DNA of 64,000 nucleotides, from contig NZ_JAJNCL010000002.1 in assembly GCF_021025955.1 (NCBI RefSeq), positions 1 to 64,000 of the forward strand, read 5' to 3'. Positions 55,106 to 63,433 of this stretch are shown here, piece after piece. The notes below the pieces were generated by a model. The model was given only the letters and a program-made list of their open reading frames with translations. It had not been told where the DNA came from and did no database searches. The translations under genes were made by a program, and so were the position numbers. Each line of letters starts with the position of its first letter. Positions within the stretch are counted from its first letter, which is position 1. Origin of the DNA: Rhodococcus qingshengii (GTDB lineage: Bacteria > Actinomycetota > Actinomycetes > Mycobacteriales > Mycobacteriaceae).

Positions 55106-56100
55106 CGAACATGGACATCATGGGAGCTTTCCAGGTTTCCTTCGCCCAGTTGATCGGGCCGTCGGCAATCTTCTACGCACTGCTCGCGATCGGGCTGAAC
55201 CTGCACTTCGGCTACGCCGGACTGCTCAACTTCGGTCAGATCGGTTTTGCTCTTCTCGGCGGCTACGGCGTCGGCATCATGACGGTGACCTACGACCAAC
55301 CGTTGTGGCTCGGCATCCTCGTCGGACTTACCGCAGCCGGCCTCCTCGCGCTCGTGCTCGGTATCCCGACACTGCGTCTGCGCGCCGACTATCTCGCCAT
55401 CGTCACCATCGCGGCTTCGGAGATCTTGCGTCTGATCTTCCGCTCGACCGCGTCGGATTCGGTGACCGGTTCCACCAACGGCCTGTTCGGTTTCGCAGAT
55501 CCGTTCACTGCACTGAGCCCATTCGACTCGGCCAAGCAGTACTCGTTTCTCGGTGTGAAGTTCTACGGAGACGACCTCTGGTCGATGGTCGTCGGCTGGA
55601 CCCTGGTCCTGATCTTGTGCGGATTTGTCTACCTGTTGACGCACAGCCCGTGGGGGCGCGTCCTCAAGGCGGTTCGTGAAGACGAGGATGCAGCGCGATC
55701 GTTGGGCAAGAACGTCTTCGTGTACAAGATGCAGGCTCTGGTTCTCGGCGGCGTGATCGGTGGTCTGGCCGGTGTTTTCAACGCCCTCCAGACCAAGTCC
55801 ATCAACCCGGACTTCTACTCGACCGCGCAGACGTTCTTTGCGTTCGGCGCACTGATTCTGGGCGGGGCGGCAACGGTTTTCGGCCCGGTGGTAGGAGCAA
55901 TGCTGTTCTGGTTCCTCCTCGCTATTCCAGACGCTTTGTTGCGTCAGGCGATCTCCGGCGAAAATCCGCTGCTCTCGCTGACCGAACAACAGGTCGGAGC
56001 CACCCGGTACGTCTTGCTCGGATTGATGATCGCTCTTCTGATGGTCTTCAGACCGCAGGGAATACTGGGTAACAAGCGGGAGGTGCAACTCAATGCTTGA
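55102..56100 (+). CDS. livM: Branched-chain amino-acid ABC permease (LivM-type)
   Basis: A 332-residue LivM permease with eight or more helices: SFAQLIGPSAIFYALLAIGLNLHFGYAGLLNFGQIGFALLGGYGVG, LGIPTLRLRADYLAIVTIAASEILR, the ABC-interacting loop AARSLGKNVFVYKMQALVLGGVIGGLAGVFNALQ and a C-terminal FRPQGILGNKREVQLNA. The GTG at 55102 gives a GTGA overlap with the livH stop and AAAGGA lies 4 bp upstream; ATG at 55111 is also possible. It overlaps livG at its end. Confidence 0.93.
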   Translation: MTNMDIMGAFQVSFAQLIGPSAIFYALLAIGLNLHFGYAGLLNFGQIGFALLGGYGVGIMTVTYDQPLWLGILVGLTAAGLLALVLGIPTLRLRADYLAIVTIAASEILRLIFRSTASDSVTGSTNGLFGFADPFTALSPFDSAKQYSFLGVKFYGDDLWSMVVGWTLVLILCGFVYLLTHSPWGRVLKAVREDEDAARSLGKNVFVYKMQALVLGGVIGGLAGVFNALQTKSINPDFYSTAQTFFAFGALILGGAATVFGPVVGAMLFWFLLAIPDALLRQAISGENPLLSLTEQQVGATRYVLLGLMIALLMVFRPQGILGNKREVQLNA

Positions 56101-57121
56101 CGCCGATACCAGAGCACAGATCTTTGCCGACGTTCCTCATCTTCCGGGATCAGCAAAACCCGACCCGGTACTGATCGCGGACAACGTCTCGCGCACGTTC
56201 GGCGGCCTCAAAGCCGTCGATGTCGACCACCTCGAAATTCAACGCGGGTGCATCACGGGTCTGATCGGCCCCAACGGCGCCGGGAAAACCACCCTCTTCA
56301 ACCTCCTCACCGGTTTCGACCGGCCGGACACCGGTACGTGGTCGATGGACGGTCAATCGCTGGGTCGCATGTATCCCCACCAGGTAGCCAGGAAAGGAGT
56401 GGTACGCACGTTCCAGTTGACCAAGGCGCTGTCCAAACTCACGGTGCTGGACAACGTACGCCTGGGCGCCACCGGTCAACGAGGTGAACGCATCTTCGCC
56501 TCGCTTGTCCCGTGGATCTGGAAGGGTCAGGAACGCGAGATCACCGAGCGCGCCAACGAACTCCTCGCGCGATTCAAACTCGACACAAAAGCCGACGACC
56601 TCGCCGGTTCCCTGTCAGGCGGACAGCGCAAACTGCTCGAAATGGCTCGCGCACTCATGACCTCGCCCTCGGTGGTGATGCTCGACGAACCCATGGCAGG
56701 CGTCAATCCCGCTCTGACGCAAAGCCTGCTCGGACACATCAAATCATTGCGCGACGACGGAATGACGGTCGTCTTCGTCGAGCACGACATGGACGTGATC
56801 CGAGACATCAGCGATTGGGTGGTGGTCATGGCACAGGGCAGCGTCATCGCCGAGTCCACTCCGGATGAACTCTCGTCCAACACAGCTGTCGTCGACGCAT
56901 ATCTGGGCAGCCACCACGACCAGGCCCTCGAGTTCGACGACAACGGAAATCCGGTGGGCGAGACGGCCGTTCTGGCCGCCGCCCTGGCAGAAGCCGAGGT
57001 CGAAACCCTCGAGGCGGGCGGCGATCTCTCGGAACCCGACATCGACAACCTCCCGGCCGATCTCGCCGCGACGCTGGAATCGAGTCCCGAGGAACCGCGC
57101 GGAAGGCACGAGAAGCCATGA
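56093..57121 (+). CDS. livG: Branched-chain amino-acid ABC ATPase LivG with acidic C-terminal extension
   Basis: A 342-residue ATPase. Walker A is GPNGAGKTTLFNLLTGF, signature LSGGQRKLLEMARAL, Walker B VVMLDEPMAGVNP, and the late motif VVFVEHDMDVIRDISDWVVVMAQG. LivG is usually about 255 residues; here about 75 more follow from residue 268, an acidic Asp/Glu/Ala/Leu-rich segment (LAEAEVETLEAGGDLSEPDIDNLPADLAATLESSPEEP). It starts at 56093 inside the livM end and its stop overlaps livF by ATGA. Confidence 0.93.
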   Translation: MLDADTRAQIFADVPHLPGSAKPDPVLIADNVSRTFGGLKAVDVDHLEIQRGCITGLIGPNGAGKTTLFNLLTGFDRPDTGTWSMDGQSLGRMYPHQVARKGVVRTFQLTKALSKLTVLDNVRLGATGQRGERIFASLVPWIWKGQEREITERANELLARFKLDTKADDLAGSLSGGQRKLLEMARALMTSPSVVMLDEPMAGVNPALTQSLLGHIKSLRDDGMTVVFVEHDMDVIRDISDWVVVMAQGSVIAESTPDELSSNTAVVDAYLGSHHDQALEFDDNGNPVGETAVLAAALAEAEVETLEAGGDLSEPDIDNLPADLAATLESSPEEPRGRHEKP

Positions 57122-57924
57122 GCGATAACCAAGCACGTTCACTCACACCCGCAGAGTTCGCCGCGACAGCCGAAGAGCATCAGCGACTGTCGGCAGGTGC
57201 TCTGCTCCGCGCCGACAGCCTCGTCGCCGGCTACATTCCCGGCGTCAACATCCTGCGTGAGTGCAACTTCTTCCTGAAGGAAGGCGAGATCGTCGGAATC
57301 ATCGGACCGAACGGCGCAGGCAAGTCGACACTCCTGAAGTCACTGTTCGGTTTGATACCGGTTCGCGAAGGATCGGTCACTCTCCGCGAGGACGACATCA
57401 CGTCCGCGCCCGCTCACGTCCTCGTGCAGAAGGGAGTCGGGTACGTCCCTCAAACACAGAACGTTTTTCAGACTCTGACTATCGAAGAAAACCTCGAGAT
57501 GGGAATTTATCTGCGTCCCAAGGCATTTGCGGAGCGATTTGCCTTCGTGAGTGAATTGTTTCCACTCCTGAGTGAACGACGAAAGGTAAAGGCCGGCGCA
57601 CTCTCGGGCGGCGAACGTCAGATGGTCGCGATGGGCCGGGCTTTGATGATGGACCCGTCGGTCCTGCTCCTCGACGAACCGTCCGCGGGCCTTTCCCCGA
57701 TGTTCCAGGACGAGGTGTTCATCCGTTGCAAGAAGATCAATGCTGCGGGTGTCTCGGTCATCATGGTCGAGCAGAACGCGCGCCGCTGCCTTCAGATCTG
57801 CGATCGCGGCTACGTACTCGATCAGGGCAAGAACGCGTACACCGATACCGGCGCCAATCTGATGAACGACCCCAAGGTGATCGAGCTGTATCTGGGAACG
57901 CTCGCCGGGAGCAAAGAGAAGTAG
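57118..57924 (+). CDS. livF: Branched-chain amino-acid ABC ATPase LivF
   Basis: A 268-residue ATPase: Walker A IGPNGAGKSTLLKSLFGL, VPQTQNVFQTLTIEENLEMGIYL, signature LSGGERQMVAMGRALM, Walker B VLLLDEPSAGLSP, and VIMVEQNARRCLQICDRGYVLDQGKNAYTD, typical of LivF. A short extra N-terminal region precedes the fold. It is the last gene of the livHMGF operon and is followed by a hairpin shared with the convergent binding protein. Confidence 0.95.
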   Translation: MSDNQARSLTPAEFAATAEEHQRLSAGALLRADSLVAGYIPGVNILRECNFFLKEGEIVGIIGPNGAGKSTLLKSLFGLIPVREGSVTLREDDITSAPAHVLVQKGVGYVPQTQNVFQTLTIEENLEMGIYLRPKAFAERFAFVSELFPLLSERRKVKAGALSGGERQMVAMGRALMMDPSVLLLDEPSAGLSPMFQDEVFIRCKKINAAGVSVIMVEQNARRCLQICDRGYVLDQGKNAYTDTGANLMNDPKVIELYLGTLAGSKEK

Positions 57925-57933
57925 GCACGACAT

Positions 57934-57971
57934 GAGAACGGGCCAGGGTCTCGCGACCCTGGCCCATTCTC
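57934..57971. terminator. Terminator between livF and the binding-protein gene
   Basis: GGGCCAGGGTC (57940-57950) pairs with GACCCTGGCCC (57955-57965), loop TCGC, extended by GAGAA/TTCTC on the outer arms with one mismatch. It lies 9 bp past the livF stop and 25 bp from the convergent stop. Confidence 0.8.
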
Positions 57972-57979
57972 GTCGACTG

Positions 57980-58009
57980 CTTACTTGCCCACGACTTACT
58001 TGCCCACCA
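57980..58009 (-). repeat. Duplicated stop-codon segment of the binding-protein gene
   Basis: On the minus strand the last codons GTGGTGGGCAAGTAA are immediately followed by GTCGTGGGCAAGTAA, a 15-bp tandem copy with one change, giving a second in-frame stop. It acts as a back-up stop and marks recent local duplication. Confidence 0.7.
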
Positions 58010-59327
58010 CCACGAATCCTTCTGTGGTCAGCGTGTTCTCAGGGCCGAACTTGAGCTTTCCGTACGAACCGATGGACGGCTCTCCCGAATCGTTGAAGTC
58101 CAACTCACCGGTGATGCCGTCGTAGTCGATGTCGGTTCCCGCCTTCACCAACGGCAGGCACTCCACATAGGACGTGCACTTGGTGCCGCCTTCGGTGACG
58201 CTGTTGATGTTCGCCGCGATGTCCGTGCCCGCCGTCGACTTCGCCTGCTCGGCAGCAAGTGCCGAGATCACCACCGCGTCGTACGACTCTCCGGCGTAGT
58301 TGAAGTCGATCAGTGACGGGTTGACTGCCTTCAGACGATCTTGGAAGGCAGCTCCGACATCCGTCAGTGGCGTCGTTCCCTGCATGGTGTCGAGCAACGG
58401 CTTTGCCACGGATTCGCCGAGCGCATTACCCATGTTGCCGTCGACGCCGTACATCGCCATTCCGTCCGACGGGCCGATGCCCACCTCGTGCATTCGCGTG
58501 ATGATCTTCGCCGACTCCTCGAAGCCCACCAATGCAACAGCATCCGGATTGAAGTTCTTGACCTGATCGACTTCGGAGTTGAACGACTGCGCGTTCGGGT
58601 CGTAGATGATCTTCTCGATCTGATCGGAGGGGACACCCGAATCGATCAGATTCTTTTCGATGTTGTCGGCCAGACCCGTCCCGTACGGGTCGTTGAGAGC
58701 CATGATGGCTACGCGCTGACCACCATCGTCCGAAATGAGCTGTGCGACGGCCTGAGCCTGCAGTACGTCCGTCGGAGCGGTGCGGAAGTACATGCCCTTG
58801 TCGGGGTAGCAGACGAACTGGTCCGACGTGTTGGCAGGAGAGAACATCACGACGCCGGCGCTGGCGATCTTGTCGATCACCTTGAGCGAGACCGACGACG
58901 ACGCGGCGCCGACGATCACCTGAGTGCCGGCCGCCAATTCGCGGTCGACGGTGGAGTTGGCGGTGTCCGTCGTGGTGTCACCCGAATCGCCGGGAATCAG
59001 CTGGACCGGTTGGCCGAGAACGCCTCCGGCTGCATTGACGTCGTTGACTCCCAGCTGGGTGCCCGCAACCATCGGCGGCCCGAGGAACGACAAGCTGCCG
59101 GTGTCGGGAAGAAGCGTGCCGATGCGCAGCGCTTCCGTGGACGGGGTGGCGCCGGCCTTGGCCTGCTCCGGGGTGCAATCGGTCGTGACGGATGTCGTCG
59201 CGGCGGAAGCGCCTGAGGTAGAGCCACTCGAAGACGAGTCATCCGAATTGTCCGAGCTACAGCCTGCAAGTGCCAGTGATGCCGCGCCGAGAACTGCAGC
59301 AGTACGCACAAGTGTTCGTCTAGCCAT
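57996..59327 (-). CDS. Branched-chain amino-acid binding lipoprotein (LivJ/K type)
   Basis: A 443-residue type I periplasmic-binding protein. The signal MARRTLVRTAAVLGAASLALAGC ends in a strict lipobox LALAGC; a Ser/Gly/Thr linker follows. The core shows TEALRIGTLLPDTGSLSFLGPPMVAGTQLGVNDVNAAGGVLGQPVQLIPGDSG, VIVGAASSSVSLKVIDKIASAGVVMFSPANTS and FVCYPDKGMYFRTAPTD. It faces livHMGF tail to tail, so it is a separate transcription unit. A 15-bp near-perfect duplication of the stop-codon region follows (57980-58009). Confidence 0.92.
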   Translation of the reverse strand: MARRTLVRTAAVLGAASLALAGCSSDNSDDSSSSGSTSGASAATTSVTTDCTPEQAKAGATPSTEALRIGTLLPDTGSLSFLGPPMVAGTQLGVNDVNAAGGVLGQPVQLIPGDSGDTTTDTANSTVDRELAAGTQVIVGAASSSVSLKVIDKIASAGVVMFSPANTSDQFVCYPDKGMYFRTAPTDVLQAQAVAQLISDDGGQRVAIMALNDPYGTGLADNIEKNLIDSGVPSDQIEKIIYDPNAQSFNSEVDQVKNFNPDAVALVGFEESAKIITRMHEVGIGPSDGMAMYGVDGNMGNALGESVAKPLLDTMQGTTPLTDVGAAFQDRLKAVNPSLIDFNYAGESYDAVVISALAAEQAKSTAGTDIAANINSVTEGGTKCTSYVECLPLVKAGTDIDYDGITGELDFNDSGEPSIGSYGKLKFGPENTLTTEGFVVVGK

Positions 59328-59535
59328 CCCACGCTCCTAAGATCAGCCGGTGCTCGCGCCACCCGAACTGGCGCTCGCTGTGGGATCAGACGCTAGACCT
59401 TGGAACCGTTTCGCGATCCTTCAAGAAAGCCCTGTGACCTGACTGTTATCTGAAGGCGCACAGTGTTTACACGGCTGTAGCGCTGCGCGACGTTTCGACG
59501 GTCGACGCAGCAGCCGGATGACCCGGGCACTTTGC

Positions 59536-60153
59536 TCAAGCGTCCGGTTCGCCGCCCAGAGTTTCCAGTACGACCTGTGCGACGGCTTTCATCGTGGAGC
59601 GCCGGTCCATCGCGGCGCGCTGAATCCACTTGAACGCCTCGGGTTCGGTGAGCGCTTGGCGAACCATCAGAACACTCTTGGCACGCTCGATCAGCTTGCG
59701 TGCTTCCAGTCGGTCGGATAAATCGGCGACCTCACGCTCGAGCGCGGTCACCTCTCGGAAGCGACTGACCGCCAATTCGACGGCAGGCACCAAGTCACTG
59801 ATGGAGAACGGCTTGACCAAGTAGGCCATGGCGCCGGCATCGCGTGCGCGCTCGACCAACTCGCGCTGACTGAACGCTGTGAGAATGACAACAGGAGCGA
59901 TGCGCTTGGCGGCAATCTCCGACGCCGCGTCGATGCCGTCCCTCCTGGGCATCTTCACGTCCATGATGACCAGATCAGGCCTGAGTGACTCGGCCAACTC
60001 GACCGCCACCTGTCCGTCACCGGCCTCGCCGACGACGTCGTAGCCCTCTTCGCGGAGCATCTCGACCAGATCCATGCGGATCAACGCCTCGTCTTCAGCG
60101 ACGACAACACGACGGGGTGCGAGCTGATTGCCTTGCGGCTGCGGCGAATTCAT
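59536..60153 (-). CDS. pdtaR: Response regulator with ANTAR RNA-binding domain (PdtaR)
   Basis: A 205-residue two-component regulator equal in length to Rv1626. The receiver domain (residues about 13-130) has RRVVVAEDEALIRMDLVEML, the phospho-acceptor in LVIMDVKMPRRDG and VILTAFSQRE with the lysine in AYLVKPFS. The C-terminal ANTAR domain (AKSVLMVRQALTEPEAFKWIQRAAMDRRSTMKAVAQVVLETL) binds paired hairpins in target RNAs and blocks termination. ATG at 60153 has GGAGGAGG 9 bp upstream; the ATG at 60162 abuts it, so 60153 is the start. Its kinase PdtaS is not in the window. Confidence 0.95.
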   Translation of the reverse strand: MNSPQPQGNQLAPRRVVVAEDEALIRMDLVEMLREEGYDVVGEAGDGQVAVELAESLRPDLVIMDVKMPRRDGIDAASEIAAKRIAPVVILTAFSQRELVERARDAGAMAYLVKPFSISDLVPAVELAVSRFREVTALEREVADLSDRLEARKLIERAKSVLMVRQALTEPEAFKWIQRAAMDRRSTMKAVAQVVLETLGGEPDA

Positions 60154-60260
60154 GGCCACCATCCTCCTCCATCGAACCGCCCCGACACGAGACGCGAACG
60201 ATTAGAGGGTACCGGTGTTTGACATTGAAATCGCATCTTCTAATGTAGTCATCGCAACAA

Positions 60261-60337
60261 GCCCTCGTATCCCAATTGGCAGAGGAAACGGATTCAAAAC
60301 CCGTCCAGTGTGAGTTCGAGTCTCACCGAGGGCACCA
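60261..60337 (+). tRNA. tRNA with CAA anticodon (nominally tRNA-Leu), class I variable loop
   Basis: A 74-nt cloverleaf plus encoded CCA. Acceptor GCCCTCG (60261-60267) pairs with CGAGGGC (60327-60333); discriminator A at 60334; T arm GTGAG-TTCGAGT-CTCAC. The anticodon loop is TTCAAAA, giving CAA, with an A-C mismatch at the top of the anticodon stem (ACGGA/CCCGT). The D stem has three sound pairs. The variable loop is only five bases (CCAGT), whereas leucine tRNAs normally have a long class II arm. See findings. Confidence 0.8.
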
Positions 60338-60412
60338 CCTGCCGCAGTCGGCCGTACCGCAAGGTTTCGGCATTCGGCTGTACCCCGGATCAACCGCCGC
60401 TAGGTTCGATCC

Positions 60413-61027
60413 ATGAACGTTCGCCGGGTAATTACTCTGCTCGGAGCCATGTCTTTTCTCTCGCTGCTCGCCGGGTGTCAGACAGACGACGAATCCGACA
60501 CTGCCGGCGGATCTTCCACCCAGGTCGTCCTCGACGCTGCAACACGCACCGGCACCCTTCAGGTCGGCTCTCGCCCGATCAATGCCCCGGCCACCGAGAT
60601 CTCCATGCTTCCCCCATTGCCCAACGACACAGAGATCCCTTCACCGAATCCACCCGTCGACGTGAGCGAGATCGACGTGACCGATCACGAGGGTTTCACC
60701 CGCATCACCTACCGCTTCGACGGCAACGGACCGGTGTTCTGGAAAACCGAGTACGTCAGTGAAGCAATCCGAGCGGGAGACAGCACAGTCGTAGATGTCG
60801 GTAGTCGCTCGATACTTCAGGTCGATCTGATGGGAGTCCGGTCGCATCCGACTCTTGTCTCGGCTCCCCTCGACGGCACAAACATCACCCGCATGGAGAG
60901 GGCCGGTACGAACGATACGATCCTGCAGTCGTTTGTCGGCACACTCCAGACCCGGCCGGCGTACACGGTGTCGACATCCGATTCCCCGTCCCAGTTGACT
61001 ATCGACATCCCCGCAGCCGCCAACTGA
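60413..61027 (+). CDS. AMIN-like domain lipoprotein
   Basis: A 204-residue exported protein. The signal MNVRRVITLLGAMSFLSLLAGC ends in the lipobox LLAGC. The mature part begins with a Pro/Asn/Thr linker and has an AMIN-like beta fold: EIDVTDHEGFTRITYRFDGNGPVFWKTEYV, LQVDLMGVRSHPTLVSAPLDG, TRPAYTVSTSDSPSQLTIDIP. Similar proteins are common in mycolata; the role is not known. It is oriented away from the tRNA and converges with the M20 gene (23-bp gap, no clear terminator). Confidence 0.82.
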   Translation: MNVRRVITLLGAMSFLSLLAGCQTDDESDTAGGSSTQVVLDAATRTGTLQVGSRPINAPATEISMLPPLPNDTEIPSPNPPVDVSEIDVTDHEGFTRITYRFDGNGPVFWKTEYVSEAIRAGDSTVVDVGSRSILQVDLMGVRSHPTLVSAPLDGTNITRMERAGTNDTILQSFVGTLQTRPAYTVSTSDSPSQLTIDIPAAAN

Positions 61028-61050
61028 CCGTCGATAACCCAATTACGCGC

Positions 61051-62349
61051 TCAGCTCAGCCATTCCAGCGCAGCTGTGGTCAACGCGGTAATTCCGTTGT
61101 CGAGGGTCGGCTGAATCACCGGGGCGTACCGCGGTGAGTGGTTTGATGCAATGTCCTCCCCGACGGTTCCTGCTGTTGCGGCCTTCAGATAGGCCTCGGG
61201 ATCCGCACCGCCGAGGAGCCAGTACACCAGCGGCGCTCCGGCCGCGTCGGCGAGGATCCCGATGTCTTCACTCCCGGTGACCGGTCCAGGATCGATGACG
61301 CCGTGTTCCCCGAATACGCCCTTGAACGCAGCGCTTATACGATCGCAGGCAGCGCCGTCGTTGATCAGCACCGGAAATGACTCTTGTGCAATCAGTTCGG
61401 GCTCACGGACCGCACCGGATGCCTGCGCCTCTGCACGGACGATTCGGTGCACCGCGTCCAATACCCGGGTTCGGACTTCCGGATTGACGGTCCGAATGCT
61501 CAGACCGAACTCCGCATGATCGGCGATGATGTTGTTCTTCGTACCCGCGTGAAACTGGCCCACTGTCAGTACACCTGTGTCATTTCCAGCGATCTCTCGG
61601 GATACCACCGTCTGCAACCGCATCACCGCCGATGCCGCCATGACGATCGGATCGATCGTGGTCTCGGGCCGCGATCCGTGCCCGCCCCTCCCGAACATCC
61701 GCACCAGCATGCTGTCAGCCGCAGCGAATGCTGCCCCGGAATGTAATCCCACGATTCCCGCCGGTGCCGGTGCAACGTGTTGGCCGAGAACCACATCGGG
61801 CTTGGGAATGCGGTCGTACAACCCGTCGTCGACCATCGCCTGCGCGCCGGCGCCGAGCTCCTCTGCGGGCTGGAACACGACCTCGAGCGTGCCCGACCAC
61901 GAGTCGACGGTTTCACTGAGGATCCGAGCGGCGCCGAGCAACGCGACGACATGCATGTCGTGCCCGCACGCGTGCATGATCGGGACGTCGTTGCCCTCCT
62001 TGTCGGTTCCTCGCTCCGTGCTTGCATAATCGAGACCGGTTACTTCCTCGACCGGCAATGCGTCCATGTCGGCCCGAAGCAGAACGGTTGCACCGCTGTT
62101 GTTTCGGAGATCACTGCTATTTCGGAGATCACTGCTATTTCTGAGATCACTGCTGTTTCGGAGAACGCCTACTACTCCGGTTCCGCCGACTCCGGAATGA
62201 ACCTCGAAGCCGAGATCTCGCAATCGATCCGCGACGATTCCGGCGGTCCGATGCTCCGCGAAAGACAACTCGGGGTTCGCGTGCAGATCTTTGTACAGGT
62301 CTACGAGTGAAGTGCTGACATCACCGATTCGGTCCACCACGTTTGTCAT
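61051..62349 (-). CDS. M20-family amidohydrolase
   Basis: A 432-residue metallo-amidohydrolase of the N-acyl-amino-acid/hippurate type. Metal-binding elements: HACGHDMHVVALLGAARIL, QPAEELGAGAQAMVDDG and NHSPRYAPVI, with VLGQHVAPAPAGIVG. It starts at the ATG at 62349 (MTNVVDRIGD). An in-frame tandem repeat at residues 63-86 (three LRNSSD units and LRNNSG) is inserted before the first strand of the core. It overlaps folD by 29 bp, so folD and this gene are co-transcribed. Confidence 0.9.
   Translation of the reverse strand: MTNVVDRIGDVSTSLVDLYKDLHANPELSFAEHRTAGIVADRLRDLGFEVHSGVGGTGVVGVLRNSSDLRNSSDLRNSSDLRNNSGATVLLRADMDALPVEEVTGLDYASTERGTDKEGNDVPIMHACGHDMHVVALLGAARILSETVDSWSGTLEVVFQPAEELGAGAQAMVDDGLYDRIPKPDVVLGQHVAPAPAGIVGLHSGAAFAAADSMLVRMFGRGGHGSRPETTIDPIVMAASAVMRLQTVVSREIAGNDTGVLTVGQFHAGTKNNIIADHAEFGLSIRTVNPEVRTRVLDAVHRIVRAEAQASGAVREPELIAQESFPVLINDGAACDRISAAFKGVFGEHGVIDPGPVTGSEDIGILADAAGAPLVYWLLGGADPEAYLKAATAGTVGEDIASNHSPRYAPVIQPTLDNGITALTTAALEWLS
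62102..62165 (-). repeat. 18-bp tandem repeat (3.5 copies) in the M20 gene
   Basis: Units at 62102-62119, 62120-62137 and 62138-62155, and a partial unit to 62165, each TTTCGGAGATCACTGCTA or with one or two changes. They keep the frame and encode LRNSSD. Units 1 and 2 are identical, so expansion or loss by slippage is likely. Confidence 0.85.
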
Positions 62350-63256
62350 GATTCTCACTGTATGCCCGAACCGCAGTCGCCCGAACTGCCACGGCGAGAG
62401 TTTGTTCCAGCAGTACCGCAACCGTCATGGGGCCGACACCACCCGGCACCGGTGTGATTGCACCGGCGCGAGTGAGCGCGGCGCCGTACTCCACATCGCC
62501 GACGTTACCCGCGTTGTACCCCGCATCGATCACCACTGCCCCAGGCTTGATCCACGCCCCTTTGATCAGTTCCGGAACACCGACAGCAGCGATGACGACG
62601 TCCGCCGTACCGACATGAGCGGCCAGGTCGACGGTTCGCGAATGGCAGTACGTCACCGTTGCGCCTCGACGCAGGAGGAGCATTCCCATCGGCAGTCCGA
62701 GGATGGGGCTTCTGCCGACTACAACGGCTTGCTTTCCGGCGAGTTCGACGCCTGTGGCGTCGAGGAGGCGCAGGATACCACTCGGCGTACACGATTCGAA
62801 TCCCTCTCCGGTCAACGCCATGGCCGCAAATGATGCCGAAGTGACGCCGTCGACGTCCTTGTCGGCCGAGATGGCATCGAACGCGGCCCGTTCGTCGATG
62901 TGGTCTGGCACCGGGTGTTGAAGCAGTATGCCGTCGATCAAAGGGTCCGCCGACAACGCCTTCAGCACGTCGACGAGTTCTCCCGTGGTCGCACTCACCG
63001 GTAGTTCTATTGTTCGCGACGTCATTCCGACAGCGGCGGACCGTTTGGCCTTCATGTGCACATAGGCCTTGGAGGCCGGGTCCGATCCCACGATGACGGC
63101 TGCCAGGCAGGGAACATGCCCCGTCTGTTCACGAAAGTGCCTGGTGCGCACTGACAGGTCCGCGAGCGCAGCATCGGCAATGTCGCGACCGTCGATAATT
63201 CGAGCGGGCTCGCTCTGGCTGGACACATTCTCGGCGGACAGATTCTTGGCGGCCAT
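62321..63256 (-). CDS. folD: Bifunctional methylenetetrahydrofolate dehydrogenase / methenyl-THF cyclohydrolase
   Basis: Interconverts 5,10-methylene- and 10-formyl-tetrahydrofolate; 311 residues. Family blocks: CLAAVIVGSDPASKAYVHMKAKRSAAVGM with the catalytic YxxxK, LPLIDGILLQHPVPDHIDERA, and the nucleotide site VVVGRSPILGLPMGMLLLRRGATVTYCHSRT. ATG at 63256 with GGGAG upstream. A short Ser/Glu extension precedes the fold. Transcription runs from a ZTP riboswitch leader just upstream, tying it to purine/one-carbon balance. It overlaps the M20 gene by 29 bp. Confidence 0.95.
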   Translation of the reverse strand: MAAKNLSAENVSSQSEPARIIDGRDIADAALADLSVRTRHFREQTGHVPCLAAVIVGSDPASKAYVHMKAKRSAAVGMTSRTIELPVSATTGELVDVLKALSADPLIDGILLQHPVPDHIDERAAFDAISADKDVDGVTSASFAAMALTGEGFESCTPSGILRLLDATGVELAGKQAVVVGRSPILGLPMGMLLLRRGATVTYCHSRTVDLAAHVGTADVVIAAVGVPELIKGAWIKPGAVVIDAGYNAGNVGDVEYGAALTRAGAITPVPGGVGPMTVAVLLEQTLAVAVRATAVRAYSENHDKRGGPNR

Positions 63257-63264
63257 GGTTCTCC

Positions 63265-63285
63265 CTTCACACAAGATGTGTGAAG
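63265..63285 (-). promoter_or_regulatory. Hairpin between riboswitch and folD start
   Basis: A perfect 9-bp stem CTTCACACA/TGTGTGAAG with a three-base loop, followed directly by GGGAGA, the ribosome site of folD. It probably forms the expression platform of the riboswitch by controlling access to AAGGGAG. Confidence 0.65.
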
Positions 63286-63360
63286 CACCCAGGCGGTCGA
63301 TGCCTCGCGATGTGCACTCCCCGGTGGTAGGTCCCACCCGCGCCAGTCGTGCGTGGTCAG
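63286..63360 (-). promoter_or_regulatory. ZTP (pfl) riboswitch upstream of folD
   Basis: The minus strand shows the pfl/ZTP motif in order: CGACTGGCG (63341-63349), GGGTGGGACC (about 63331-63340), CCACCGGGGAG (63317-63327), and the conserved 3' pseudoknot strand CCGCCTGGG (63288-63296). The second block can pair with the last to form the ligand-binding pseudoknot. ZTP riboswitches sense ZTP/ZMP, the alarmones of 10-formyl-THF shortage, and often precede folD. The aptamer ends just before the ribosome-site hairpin, so translation control is likely. Confidence 0.85.
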
Positions 63361-63433
63361 CGTACAGCGCGGTTGTTTCACCGCCACGAAACGCATCGAG
63401 AACGCCGCTCTCAAAACGAGACAAATCGACATA

